From assembly GCF_003402535.2 (NCBI RefSeq), contig NZ_AP025172.1, positions 992,001 through 1,056,000 on the forward strand: a stretch of DNA of 64,000 nucleotides, read 5' to 3'. Under the pieces are notes generated by a model. The model searched no databases and had not been told where the DNA came from. It saw nothing but the letters and a program-made list of their open reading frames with translations. Made by a program: the position numbers and the translations under genes. The stretch comes from Cupriavidus sp. P-10. GTDB lineage: Bacteria > Pseudomonadota > Gammaproteobacteria > Burkholderiales > Burkholderiaceae. Below are positions 54,815-62,707 of the stretch, one piece after another; positions within the stretch are counted from its first letter, which is position 1, and each line of letters opens with the position of its first letter.

Positions 54815-56505
54815 GCGCTGGCCTCGTCGGTTCGGGTGCCTCCGTCCGCCTCGTTGTCCTCTGCGATGTTCGTGGTCTTGACCCCGGAAACGTCGACCGG
54901 GCGGGTGTCAAAGGGCTGCTCGAAGAGCCACTCCTTCCGCAGACCGATGACGTACACCGAGTGCGGGTAGTCGGAGATTTGCTGGCCCCGCAGCGCGTCG
55001 GCGGCCAAGCCGGTAAGGTGCGAGGATATTACAGACACATCTGCATCGTCCGCAATCATGGGAGCCTGGTCGTCGGGGTCAGCCGCGTAGTTGAGGCCGA
55101 CGTCGGCAGGCGGCTCGGGGAATCCGGGCGTCTGGAACCAGTGATAGATGGCATTGCGGATGTCCAGCGGAGAGGCCTCGATGCCGGGCCGGCTCCTGGC
55201 GATGTAGCCGCCAAACCCACCGCCAAATACACGCCCCCATACCATTGGGACGCCTTCGCTTTCCGACACCGAACTGGCGTAAACGAAGCCCTGACCGCTT
55301 CCTGTGGTCTCGACGATCAGGTCACAGGTCTTCAGGCTGGCCAGGCATGCATTCAATGCGTCCACGCTGGTCTGCCCTCCGAGCTGGTTAACCCACCTGT
55401 CGACCTTGACCTGTTCACTGATGCGCTTTAGGTGCGCCGTCAGACCGTCGACCTTGTGTGCGCCGACTTCCCCCCAGTCCAAGTCGTTCCGCACCAGGTT
55501 GCCGACCTTGAGGACATCCGCGTCGACCAAGAAGAAGCTGCGGACGCCCGAGCGGGCGAGCGAGGTGGCCACTTTGCTGCCCATCGACCCGCAACCGAGG
55601 ATGGCAACACGCTTGGTTGCCAGGATAGCGTTGCGCGTCGGAGCACGCTGCTGCTTGTCCATGAGAATCTTGATGATGTCTTGGGTGTGGTTGTCCTTGC
55701 CGAGGAACTTCGCGATTACGCGCCCTTCCAGCAAGCCCACCACGAAGCCGTAGTCGTCGAACGGGATGGACGAGAACGCCGCCCATCGCTCAGCGCAGGT
55801 CATGTCTGGCGAGGTCAGTGCCTGATGGCGAATGTCGCCGGGCTCGACGATGGCGATTCGGCCGACGCCGTTCAGGCGTTGGCCCACCGAGCTGGGGATT
55901 GTCGGGTCGGTCCACCGGTCATACTGGGGCGATCCAGAGATTCCAACAGCCAAACTGACACACGAGTCCTCGAAGAAGCTCATGCGCAGGTCCAGAACCC
56001 AAACGTCAGGCTCTCGGCGCAGCACTTCTGCCAAGAGCTCATCACTGAGAACCAGCCGCGCGTACTCCCAGCGGAGGAGCTGTCCCTCGGTGAAATGATG
56101 CTCAGAAGGCACTTCCTTCGGACAACCCTTAGCGTCGACAGTGCTTTCGGTGTCAAGGAGGTGTCGCGCGCTGCGCAGCACTGCCGCGCCGTCCAGGGAC
56201 TTGATCCAGTTGTCGGCGCGGATTTGCAGGCACAGCTCCGACATGCCCCACTGGTGCGTCGACCATCGCTGACCCGGCTCGCGCGGGACCAGCCGCGGCG
56301 GCGCAAACGGGTAAATGAAGGGGTACTCGAGGCGGGCTTGCCGAAGCTGCTTGCCGCCTTCGAAGTCGATGTTCACTTGCGCCGTGCCCGCCTGCTTATC
56401 GACCAACCACTGGACGGCATGCACCCATCCCTCCTGCAGGAGGGATTCAAGGGCCTGCCGCTCGTGAGCCAGACGGCGCGGACGCCGCTCAAACCACGGC
56501 ATCAT
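54811..56505 (-). CDS. E2-E1 fusion protein (Cap2-like, ThiF domain)
   Basis: In this 564-residue protein, residues 20-110 resemble a ubiquitin-conjugating E2 fold with YPFIYPFAPPRLV and probable catalytic Cys92 in MSELCLQIRADNW. Residues 295-540 form an E1/ThiF domain: RVAILGCGSMGSKVATSLAR (nucleotide loop), FLVDADVLKVGNLVRNDL and GAHKVDGL. This order (E2 then E1) is that of CBASS Cap2, which links the C-terminus of a CD-NTase to target proteins. Here the neighbour upstream is a class III cyclase (ATGA overlap) and downstream a JAMM protease. Confidence 0.87.
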   Translation of the reverse strand: MMPWFERRPRRLAHERQALESLLQEGWVHAVQWLVDKQAGTAQVNIDFEGGKQLRQARLEYPFIYPFAPPRLVPREPGQRWSTHQWGMSELCLQIRADNWIKSLDGAAVLRSARHLLDTESTVDAKGCPKEVPSEHHFTEGQLLRWEYARLVLSDELLAEVLRREPDVWVLDLRMSFFEDSCVSLAVGISGSPQYDRWTDPTIPSSVGQRLNGVGRIAIVEPGDIRHQALTSPDMTCAERWAAFSSIPFDDYGFVVGLLEGRVIAKFLGKDNHTQDIIKILMDKQQRAPTRNAILATKRVAILGCGSMGSKVATSLARSGVRSFFLVDADVLKVGNLVRNDLDWGEVGAHKVDGLTAHLKRISEQVKVDRWVNQLGGQTSVDALNACLASLKTCDLIVETTGSGQGFVYASSVSESEGVPMVWGRVFGGGFGGYIARSRPGIEASPLDIRNAIYHWFQTPGFPEPPADVGLNYAADPDDQAPMIADDADVSVISSHLTGLAADALRGQQISDYPHSVYVIGLRKEWLFEQPFDTRPVDVSGVKTTNIAEDNEADGGTRTDEASA

Positions 56506-58052
56506 GAGAAGCCGGCCAATGTACGCGAGGGCTCAGCCGCAGCACCGAACGCGAAGCCGGATGCTGCGGCCGTTGCAGGCTTGAGCAACGAGCCGGAGTT
56601 GTTGGTTGACTTCTTGCTGTCGTCCTTGGGGTTCAGCGCATCCTCGGCAGCGGCGTAGTCGAAGTCGGAGCGCTTGCGGCTGCTGCCAAACAGGTTTCGA
56701 AGCTGCTGTGGCGCATGCTGGTCCAACTTCGGACCGATGGAGGTCTGTCGGCCGTTGCAGTTCTGCTGCTCTGCCTCGGATGCGAGCACCGAACGGCTGA
56801 TACAGCAGCGGATCATCTCGCTCTTCATGCCTAGCCTCGTCACCGCGATGAACCCGTGCTCCAGACCAATAGCGAGGCCAAGGTCGCCGACGTCGATGCC
56901 TTCAGCTTTCAGCTCCCGCAAGGCGACCGCAAAGCTGCTACGCATGGCCGCAGCACACAGCATGGCGTTCTTCGCAGTTTCTGCGTCGTCCGTGGTCGCG
57001 GCGGTGCCCTCGATCAGAATGCCGTGAATGCAGTCGCCGATGAAGCGAACCTTCTTGCCGGCGAAATCCTCGTACAGAACACCGTCCAGCTCGCTGCGCA
57101 GGACGTGGAGCGTCTTGACCACGTCGATGGCGTCTTCGTCATCTTCGATGCGCTCAGCGACGTACCGGGTGAAGTTGTCGATGTCGGCATAGATCGAGGT
57201 GCCCTCCTGCCGACGCGAGTTGCGCGGGGTCAGTGTTTCCAGGTCGAGGTCGCGGTACGGGGGCGTGTGACGCGTGAACTCGAATTTGCCGATGGGGTTG
57301 TTCTGGAGGTCCGTTTCCCAATCCTTGACGACCTTGTCCACCGTCAGGTCGAGAGCCGCCTTCTCTTGGGACTTGGAGACCTGCTCGTCGGTCAACGCGG
57401 TGTTGGAGTCGTTCAGCACTTTGTCCCAGCCGACCGCGCTGCGGGCGTTGTTGGTGATGAAAATGCCCTCCACCTCCGTGTCAAAGCCGGCCCGCTTCGC
57501 GGCCTGGTTGGCAGGATTGCCGAGGAACAACGGCTCCCGGCTGGAGCGGCGGCCGTTGTTGACGGCGAGAGCCTTGCCGGTGTCGATTCCGACGCGGGTC
57601 TTGGCTGCGGGCAGCGGGTCCTCTTCGTTCTCGCCGATCTTAACCAGGACGTCGCGGACGAGTTGAGCGGTCGCCACCGCCTTGTGAATGCGAGCCGCCT
57701 CGTCGTCGTAGGGCTTCGCGAAGACGGCGTGCAGACGCTGGTTGTGGAAGTCGACCTGGATAGCGTCGACGCTCAGCAGGATGTTGCGGACCGCGCGGTA
57801 GTGGTTGTTGAGGAACCGCAATGCTCGCTTGTGTGCGCGTTCACCGTCGGCGGTGGTCGTTTCCAGCAACTCTTTGATGTTGATGATGTCGATGTACAAA
57901 TGGACACCGTCCACCCGGTAGGCGACGCCGGTCCCGATGCCGGTAAGGTCCGTGTCCCGGACGTAGTCCTTGATGACGACGTTGGTGACTTCCTTCAGGC
58001 GTGACGCGATGCGCGACTTCGCCGTGTCTTCATTCCAAGTCCGTTTGGCCAT
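56502..58052 (-). CDS. Two-domain class III nucleotide cyclase
   Basis: The protein has 516 residues from ATG 58052 (AAGGGAA upstream). The C-terminal half has IYADIDNFTRYV (Asp290, Asp292) and RFIGDCIHGILI (Asp340), the metal site. Its NxxxAxR segment is replaced by IRCCISRSVLASEA. The N-terminal half has LYIDIINIKEL and GNPANQAAKRAG (Asn182, Lys186) but lacks the GD loop (VDFHNQRLHAVF). Together they look like an internal pseudo-heterodimer with one active site. A flexible tail (SGFAFGAAAEPSRTLAGFS) ends the protein. It is the first gene of the operon with the E2-E1 and JAB genes. Confidence 0.8.
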   Translation of the reverse strand: MAKRTWNEDTAKSRIASRLKEVTNVVIKDYVRDTDLTGIGTGVAYRVDGVHLYIDIINIKELLETTTADGERAHKRALRFLNNHYRAVRNILLSVDAIQVDFHNQRLHAVFAKPYDDEAARIHKAVATAQLVRDVLVKIGENEEDPLPAAKTRVGIDTGKALAVNNGRRSSREPLFLGNPANQAAKRAGFDTEVEGIFITNNARSAVGWDKVLNDSNTALTDEQVSKSQEKAALDLTVDKVVKDWETDLQNNPIGKFEFTRHTPPYRDLDLETLTPRNSRRQEGTSIYADIDNFTRYVAERIEDDEDAIDVVKTLHVLRSELDGVLYEDFAGKKVRFIGDCIHGILIEGTAATTDDAETAKNAMLCAAAMRSSFAVALRELKAEGIDVGDLGLAIGLEHGFIAVTRLGMKSEMIRCCISRSVLASEAEQQNCNGRQTSIGPKLDQHAPQQLRNLFGSSRKRSDFDYAAAEDALNPKDDSKKSTNNSGSLLKPATAAASGFAFGAAAEPSRTLAGFS

Positions 58053-58215
58053 AGGTTCCCTTGCCGCCCGCTGGCGGTCCATGCTCTTGTCTCGCGGTCA
58101 CCAATCGGCCCAATTCCTCCTTTCGCGCGCCGCACCTGAACCATCTACTTGGGTGCGGTAATCGGAAGTTCAAGATATGTCTGTCGGTTGCCCCTCCATT
58201 GAGGGGGGCGGTTGT

Positions 58216-58283
58216 CTTGGACCTCGCTGCGCTCCGCCGCCAGTTCCGCTCGCAACTCGTCGGCGGCCCCCCTCGCTCTTCTG
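58216..58283 (-). pseudogene. kfrA fragment
   Basis: GCCGCCAGTTC, CTCGTCGGC and CTCGCTCTTCTG match the kfrA coiled-coil coding sequence near 42327-42387, with small insertions and deletions. The scrap lies directly upstream of the cyclase operon and may mark the insertion point of that operon. The rest of 58053-58356 shows no gene. Confidence 0.6.
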
Positions 58284-58356
58284 GACGTCATCGTACTTTG
58301 CGAAATCTGGCGCTAGCCGCCCTGAGTTTGGCTAAGGTTTTTCAGCCAAGAAGGAT

Positions 58357-58914
58357 TCATTCCGCCAGTAGCTTTCCAACTACTTGATTCAGATCAGTTT
58401 CAGAGTCAGACCCCCCTTCTTGGACTACCCGACCCGGCAAAAACTCCACAGACTGCCCCGCATTGACCGCCCGCCGCAGCCAGTCGGGCATGTCGCCCTG
58501 CCCGTCCCAACTCTGCCCCGCGGCGTTGCGGTAGCAGACCACTGGCGGTGGCACGGGGGCGGGTGGCGGCGGATCGAAGCACCCGGCCGCTGCCAGCTCC
58601 TCCATGGTCAGCCCGTAGTCAGCCATCTCCGCCTGGATCCAGCGGATCGCCGCCGCCCGCTCAGTTTTTGCTGTCATTGCTGTCGTCAGGCGTAGGCCTT
58701 CGAGCTGGTTCTGCAGGTCGAGCGTGGTGCGGCTGTTCTGCTCAATGCGCTGGGTAGCCGTCGCCTGGAAGCTGTTGAACTGGTCGCGCAGGGTGATGAC
58801 CGTTCTGCGCGCCTGCTCATCGTCGAACACTCCGGCGTGTGCCGGCGTGGGGGGCAGCATGCCGCCGCTCGCCATGGCGGCTAGCCACAACAGGGTAAAA
58901 ACGCGTACTTTCAT
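58357..58914 (-). CDS. Chimeric CpoB N-terminus fused to mini H-NS
   Basis: In this 185-residue protein, residues 1-75 are the CpoB signal peptide and coiled coil (MKVRVFTLLWLAAMASGG, FNSFQATATQRIEQNSRTTL, NQLEGLR). At the junction LRLTTAMTAKTERAAAIRWI the frame continues without a break into a mini H-NS protein with CYRNAAGQSWDGQGDMPDWL and a new tail (GRVVQEGGSDSETDLNQVVG). Translated from the first ATG it would be exported to the periplasm, where an H-NS domain has no DNA. From the internal ATG (MTAKTERAAA) a normal cytoplasmic mini H-NS could be made. Confidence 0.75.
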   Translation of the reverse strand: MKVRVFTLLWLAAMASGGMLPPTPAHAGVFDDEQARRTVITLRDQFNSFQATATQRIEQNSRTTLDLQNQLEGLRLTTAMTAKTERAAAIRWIQAEMADYGLTMEELAAAGCFDPPPPAPVPPPVVCYRNAAGQSWDGQGDMPDWLRRAVNAGQSVEFLPGRVVQEGGSDSETDLNQVVGKLLAE

Positions 58915-58992
58915 AAATGGGTCGTCGTGGGTTGTGTCGGTTAGCCCCTGGTCACATCGCCGTTGGACAGCGGGCCGAATGCATCGGTGGGT

Positions 58993-59253
58993 CTATCCCA
59001 CCCGGAAAAACTCGACGCTCTGCCCCGCATTGACGGCCCGCTTGAGCCACGACGGCATCTCGCCCTGCCCGTCCCAGGTCAGCCCTTCCGCATTGCGGTA
59101 GCAGACCACCGGCGCCGGTGGTGCTGGCGGTGGAGGCGGCGGCGGCGGCGCGAAGCACCCCGCCGCGTCGAGCTCTTCGAGGGTGAGCCCGTAGTCGTCC
59201 ATCTGCGTCTGGATCCAGCGGATCGCGTCCGCCCGCTCAGTTTTTGCTGTCAT
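58993..59253 (-). CDS. Mini H-NS-family protein, copy 2
   Basis: This 86-residue protein is nearly the same as the product of 40229-40495: MTAKTERADAIRWIQTQMDD, polyproline linker (two residues shorter) and CYRNAEGLTWDGQGEMPSWL. A kfrA tail frame (59239-59398) overlaps its start in the same way. Confidence 0.8.
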   Translation of the reverse strand: MTAKTERADAIRWIQTQMDDYGLTLEELDAAGCFAPPPPPPPPAPPAPVVCYRNAEGLTWDGQGEMPSWLKRAVNAGQSVEFFRVG

Positions 59254-59428
59254 CGCTGCCGTCACTGCTGTCGTTGCCTTCGTCCTGATTGCCAGGCAGC
59301 GCCGCCGCCCCCGGCTCGTTGCCCGGCTCTTCCCCTTGGGCTTCCTGCGCAGTGGCCGCCGAACTTCCGGCCCGCCGAGTTTGCTAGACAGAAGGGGGGC
59401 GGACCGGCCGCGCCCGCCAACCTGTCGT

Positions 59429-60994
59429 TCAGTACAAGAGATCGATGAGGAAACGCTCGGGCTTCTTGCCAATCCACGCGGGGGCCCGACCGCGCCCTGA
59501 CCAGGTCTGGCCCGTCTTGGGATTGCGGTACCTCGGGCGCGGCGCGGCCTTCGTCTTGGTCGGAACAGCGCGGGCAGCGGGCTCAACACTGGGCTTACCC
59601 GCAATGTCCTCTATGCTGAGGTCGTACTCCTGCATCCACTGCTGAATTTCCTCCACGTCCTTTGGCACTTCCGTGGCTCGCAACTGCTCAAGTTGCGCAT
59701 TGACAGATGCCAGTTGAGCGAGCAGTGAGGATTGGGACGGGCTTTGGGTTGCAGTAGGCGCTTTTTGCTCCTGTCGCGGCTTCCGGGTTCGCGTCTTCTG
59801 AGTCGGCGCTTCCGGGGCAGCCTCCACTCCAGGCAGTGTTATCTGCTTCGGCCCGCGCTTCCGGGTTGGGGTCTCTTGAGTCGTGACTTCCGGAGCGGCA
59901 ACTTCAGCTAGGATTTTCGGCTTCCGACCGCGCTTCGGGGCCCGCGTCGCTTCCGGCGCAGCTTCCGCAGCGGCAGTTTCGGTGAGCGCTTTCGGCTTCC
60001 GACCGCGCTTCGGGGCCCGCGTCTCTTCCGGCTCAGCTTCCGCAGCGGCAGTTTCGGTGAGCGCTTTCGGCTTCCGACCGCGCTTCGGGGCCCGCGTCTC
60101 TTCCGGCGCAGCTTCCGGAGCGGCAGTTTCGGTGAGCGCTTTCGGCTTCCGACCGCGCTGCGGCGCCCGCGTCTCTTCCGGCGCAGCTTCCGGAGCGGTA
60201 GTTTCGGTGAGCGCTTTCGGCTTCCGACCGCGCTTCGGAGCCCGCGTCTCTTCCGGCGCAGCTTCCGGGGCGGCAGTTTCGGTGAGCGCTTTCGGCTGCC
60301 GACCGCGCTTCGGGGCCCGCGTCTCTTCCGGCGCAGCTTCCGGGGCGGCAGTTTCGGTGAGCGCCTTCGGCTGCCGACCGCGCTTCGGGGCCCGCGTCGC
60401 TTCCGGCGCAGCTTCCGGGGCGGCAGTTTCGGTGAGCGCTTTCGGCTTCCGTCCGCGCTTCGGGGCCTGCATCGCTTCAGGCGCAGCTTCCGGAGCTGGG
60501 GCGTAAAGTGGTGCGACCGGGGCGGCCGTTTCGGCCAGTTCGTCCTGGGCGGCAGCTTCCATCGGTTCGTCCGTGGCCAGGACTTCAACCGGAGCTTCGG
60601 CCACAGCTTCCGGGGTCGCTTCCGAGGGCATGGCTGCAATGGGCGCTTCCGGCGCGTCCGATTCCCTCAACGCTTCCGAGGCGGCGGCTTCCCTCGATGC
60701 TTCCGAGGCCACGTCTTCCGTTGAAGCGTCCGGGGCTGTGTAAGGCCGCCGGCGCCGATATGACACGGTCGCCGTCGGGCTGCTATCCCGGCTTGTCGAC
60801 CAGAAGTCCATGCGTCGGGCCTGCGTGTCAGCGCTGCCACGACCGACGCCTGCATCACTGGCTTCACCCAAGACGGGATCCGCGTCGCGCATCGCCTCAG
60901 CGATGGGAAGCTCCATCTGACCAGGTCCGTCCGTCGCATGGCTCGCGACAACGGGTTCAACCACTTGCTTCGGGGTCAATTCGTTCTCCTTCAT
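59429..60994 (-). CDS. Long H-NS-family protein with eight AT-hook repeats
   Basis: The protein has 521 residues from ATG 60994. The N-terminal acidic part matches the 344-residue paralogue at 40671. In the middle are eight units of 25 residues, each with RGRKPK or RGRQPK followed by ALTETAAPEAAPE. The C-terminus has a coiled segment and the H-NS motif YRNPKTGQTWSGRGRAPAWI. AT-hooks grip the minor groove, so the extra copies should raise affinity for AT-rich DNA such as incoming genes. Confidence 0.83.
   Translation of the reverse strand: MKENELTPKQVVEPVVASHATDGPGQMELPIAEAMRDADPVLGEASDAGVGRGSADTQARRMDFWSTSRDSSPTATVSYRRRRPYTAPDASTEDVASEASREAAASEALRESDAPEAPIAAMPSEATPEAVAEAPVEVLATDEPMEAAAQDELAETAAPVAPLYAPAPEAAPEAMQAPKRGRKPKALTETAAPEAAPEATRAPKRGRQPKALTETAAPEAAPEETRAPKRGRQPKALTETAAPEAAPEETRAPKRGRKPKALTETTAPEAAPEETRAPQRGRKPKALTETAAPEAAPEETRAPKRGRKPKALTETAAAEAEPEETRAPKRGRKPKALTETAAAEAAPEATRAPKRGRKPKILAEVAAPEVTTQETPTRKRGPKQITLPGVEAAPEAPTQKTRTRKPRQEQKAPTATQSPSQSSLLAQLASVNAQLEQLRATEVPKDVEEIQQWMQEYDLSIEDIAGKPSVEPAARAVPTKTKAAPRPRYRNPKTGQTWSGRGRAPAWIGKKPERFLIDLLY
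59914..60490 (-). repeat. 75-bp coding minisatellite (eight units)
   Basis: The sequence CTTCGGCTTCCGACCGCGCT recurs with small changes every 75 bases from 59918 to 60443. Each unit encodes one AT-hook and an acidic spacer. The sister gene has a single unit. Confidence 0.9.
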
Positions 60995-61053
60995 TGAAGA
61001 CACTGCAGGTGCAGACGCTTCCTTATTGGAGACCGCGCCAAACCGGGGGCTGA

Positions 61054-62451
61054 CTAAGCGGCAAGGCGGTGGTCTTCTTCTCCGGCGATGGAGGGATACC
61101 AGCGTTCAACGTAAGACTGGAGCTGGTTATTGAGCACCGCGGTCCGGATTTGCAGTAGGTTGTGCGCGTGCCGAGGCCGCCAAGCCATCTGCTGCCGTTT
61201 GACGAATCGCTTGCTGACCACCTGGTTGACGGCCGACTCGACAAAACCTGATGCAATGGGCTCACCATGCCGATAGCGGTCACCGTAGTTCACGATGAAG
61301 TGCCGATTGTTGTCGAGGTAGACAATGAACTCCTCGAGCTTGCCGAGGAGTTTGACCTCTTCGGGGCTGGCCTCAGCCTCCAGATCCCAGCCCAGGCTTT
61401 CCAGTCGGCGCAACGCCGGATAGGGGCAGCCGTGCTACAGGTGCCACTTGGCGCCATGCAGATCCTTGATCAATGCCGCGTTGGTCGGGCCGTCGCAGTG
61501 TGCCGGCCGGCCCTTGATCATCTGTTCGAGGTTCTGTATCCGCATGGCGATGTGGAACCAATCGAGGACGTACTCACCGCGGTCACCAAAGCCGAGCTGC
61601 GCAAAACGTACCGTATCCCCGCCGTCCGACAGGAAGGTGACCGGCTGACTGGGTTGCACACCTTCTCGTAGCAGGAAGTTCCACATACGATCGGCCGGTC
61701 GGCGCTCCAGCTTGTGCACGTAGGCAAAACTATGCCCGCCATCCTGATCCCGCAGGGACTTCCCGACGATCACTTCAAACCAGCCATCCTGGCGGCGCCG
61801 GTGACCGGCCAGCCGAAGGTAGCCGCCGTCAATGCCGACCGCGCGGATCGGACTGGGCTACGGGATCTCGGACGAACTGACGCTCGCGGTCACCTCCGCA
61901 TACTGCCGGGCGTCGGTGGCCTGTTCTGCTTCCAGCCGGCGACCGAGCGTGGTGACCTGGCGCCGGATTGAGCTGGCTGCCAGCACATGATCGAGCGGCA
62001 ATACCTCTTGCAGGACATTGACGGTCAGACCATACGACATCAACGCCGCAAACTTTACCTCGAGATACCGCAGTTCTGGACTGACCCGCTCAGGCAGAAA
62101 GCGGGCGACCGGGCTGAAGCTAGGTGCGTCGCCCTGGCACCGCCGGCAGGGGTACAGCCTCGGACTGTCAATCGACAGACGCCCGAACGCGCTACGGAAA
62201 ACCAAATGATGGTGGCCCTTGCAAGTCAGCTGCGACCCGCACTTGGGACAAACGCTGGCCTGGGCAACTGCCTCGGCAACCTATGCCGTGACCATCGTGC
62301 GCTGCAGCCGGCCCAGCAATGATTTCGCCTCCTCCAGATGCAGGCCCAGCGAGCCCACATCAAGACCGTCTCTCTCGAACTGGGCTATTTCGGTGACGAT
62401 GGCTGGCACGTCTCCATCGTCCTGCACGACGAATTGCAAGCTGATACGCAT
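61054..62451 (-). pseudogene. ISKra4-family transposase with three in-frame TAG codons
   Basis: One reading frame of 465 codons from ATG 62451 to TAG 61054 reads throughout as an ISKra4-type transposase. It contains a zinc-knuckle-like CPKCGSQLTCKG, ELRYLEVKFAALMSYGLTV, AVGIDGGYLR, VTFLSDGGDTVRFAQL, VLDWFHIAMRIQNLEQMIKG, HFIVNYGDRYRHGEPIASG and FVESAVNQVVSKRFVKRQQM. Codons 57, 198 and 339 are TAG. No other damage was seen. It is presumably inactive unless the ambers are suppressed. Confidence 0.8.
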
Positions 62452-62487
62452 GGCCGCCCTCCTCCATTGGAAACTGCGGCGACCAGT

Positions 62488-62664
62488 CTACCTCTCGAAC
62501 TCTCGCAACCGATCATTGACGGTCTGACGGTCAAAGCGACGATCCAGCCAAGTCAGCCACCCGTCGACCTCATCGCGTAAGTCTTCCAGTGCAATTGGAT
62601 CCTCGCGCAGAGACTCGAGCCAGTCAAGGAACTCGTACTCACTGTGTTCCTCCCTGGCCTCCAG
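62488..62664 (-). CDS. Small frame upstream of the ISKra4 transposase
   Basis: The 58-codon frame EAREEHSEYEFLDWLESLRE...DRRFDRQTVNDRLREFER is acidic and protein-like. It has only a CTG start after an in-frame TAA, so the original start may be lost. It may be the accessory frame of the element. Confidence 0.4.
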   Translation of the reverse strand: MEAREEHSEYEFLDWLESLREDPIALEDLRDEVDGWLTWLDRRFDRQTVNDRLREFER

Positions 62665-62707
62665 TTACCTCTCGATCCCGCCAATGTCCTCTGGCGGACC
62701 CCGGCGC

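Larger units (their letters stand above)
58688..61026. repeat. Duplicated H-NS cassette, copy 2
   Basis: This corresponds to 39927-41737: truncated cpoB, mini H-NS, kfrA tail, long H-NS. It is about 530 bases longer because of extra 75-bp repeats in the H-NS gene. An ISKra4-type element begins directly after its right boundary. Confidence 0.85.
61027..62700 (-). mobile_element. ISKra4-type element, decayed
   Basis: It contains the transposase pseudogene and a small upstream frame. The exact ends were not resolved. The left boundary is inferred from where cassette copy 2 stops matching copy 1. Confidence 0.55.

Noticed and set aside
54305..58052. Plain type II CBASS operon
   Set aside because: The first gene has class III cyclase motifs (DxD, GD, GNPANQAAK) and no CD-NTase GS...DxD nucleotidyltransferase signature.
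59914..60490. Regular 75-bp repeats resembling a CRISPR or tandem array
   Set aside because: The units keep one reading frame, encode AT-hook segments inside an H-NS gene and have no unique spacers.
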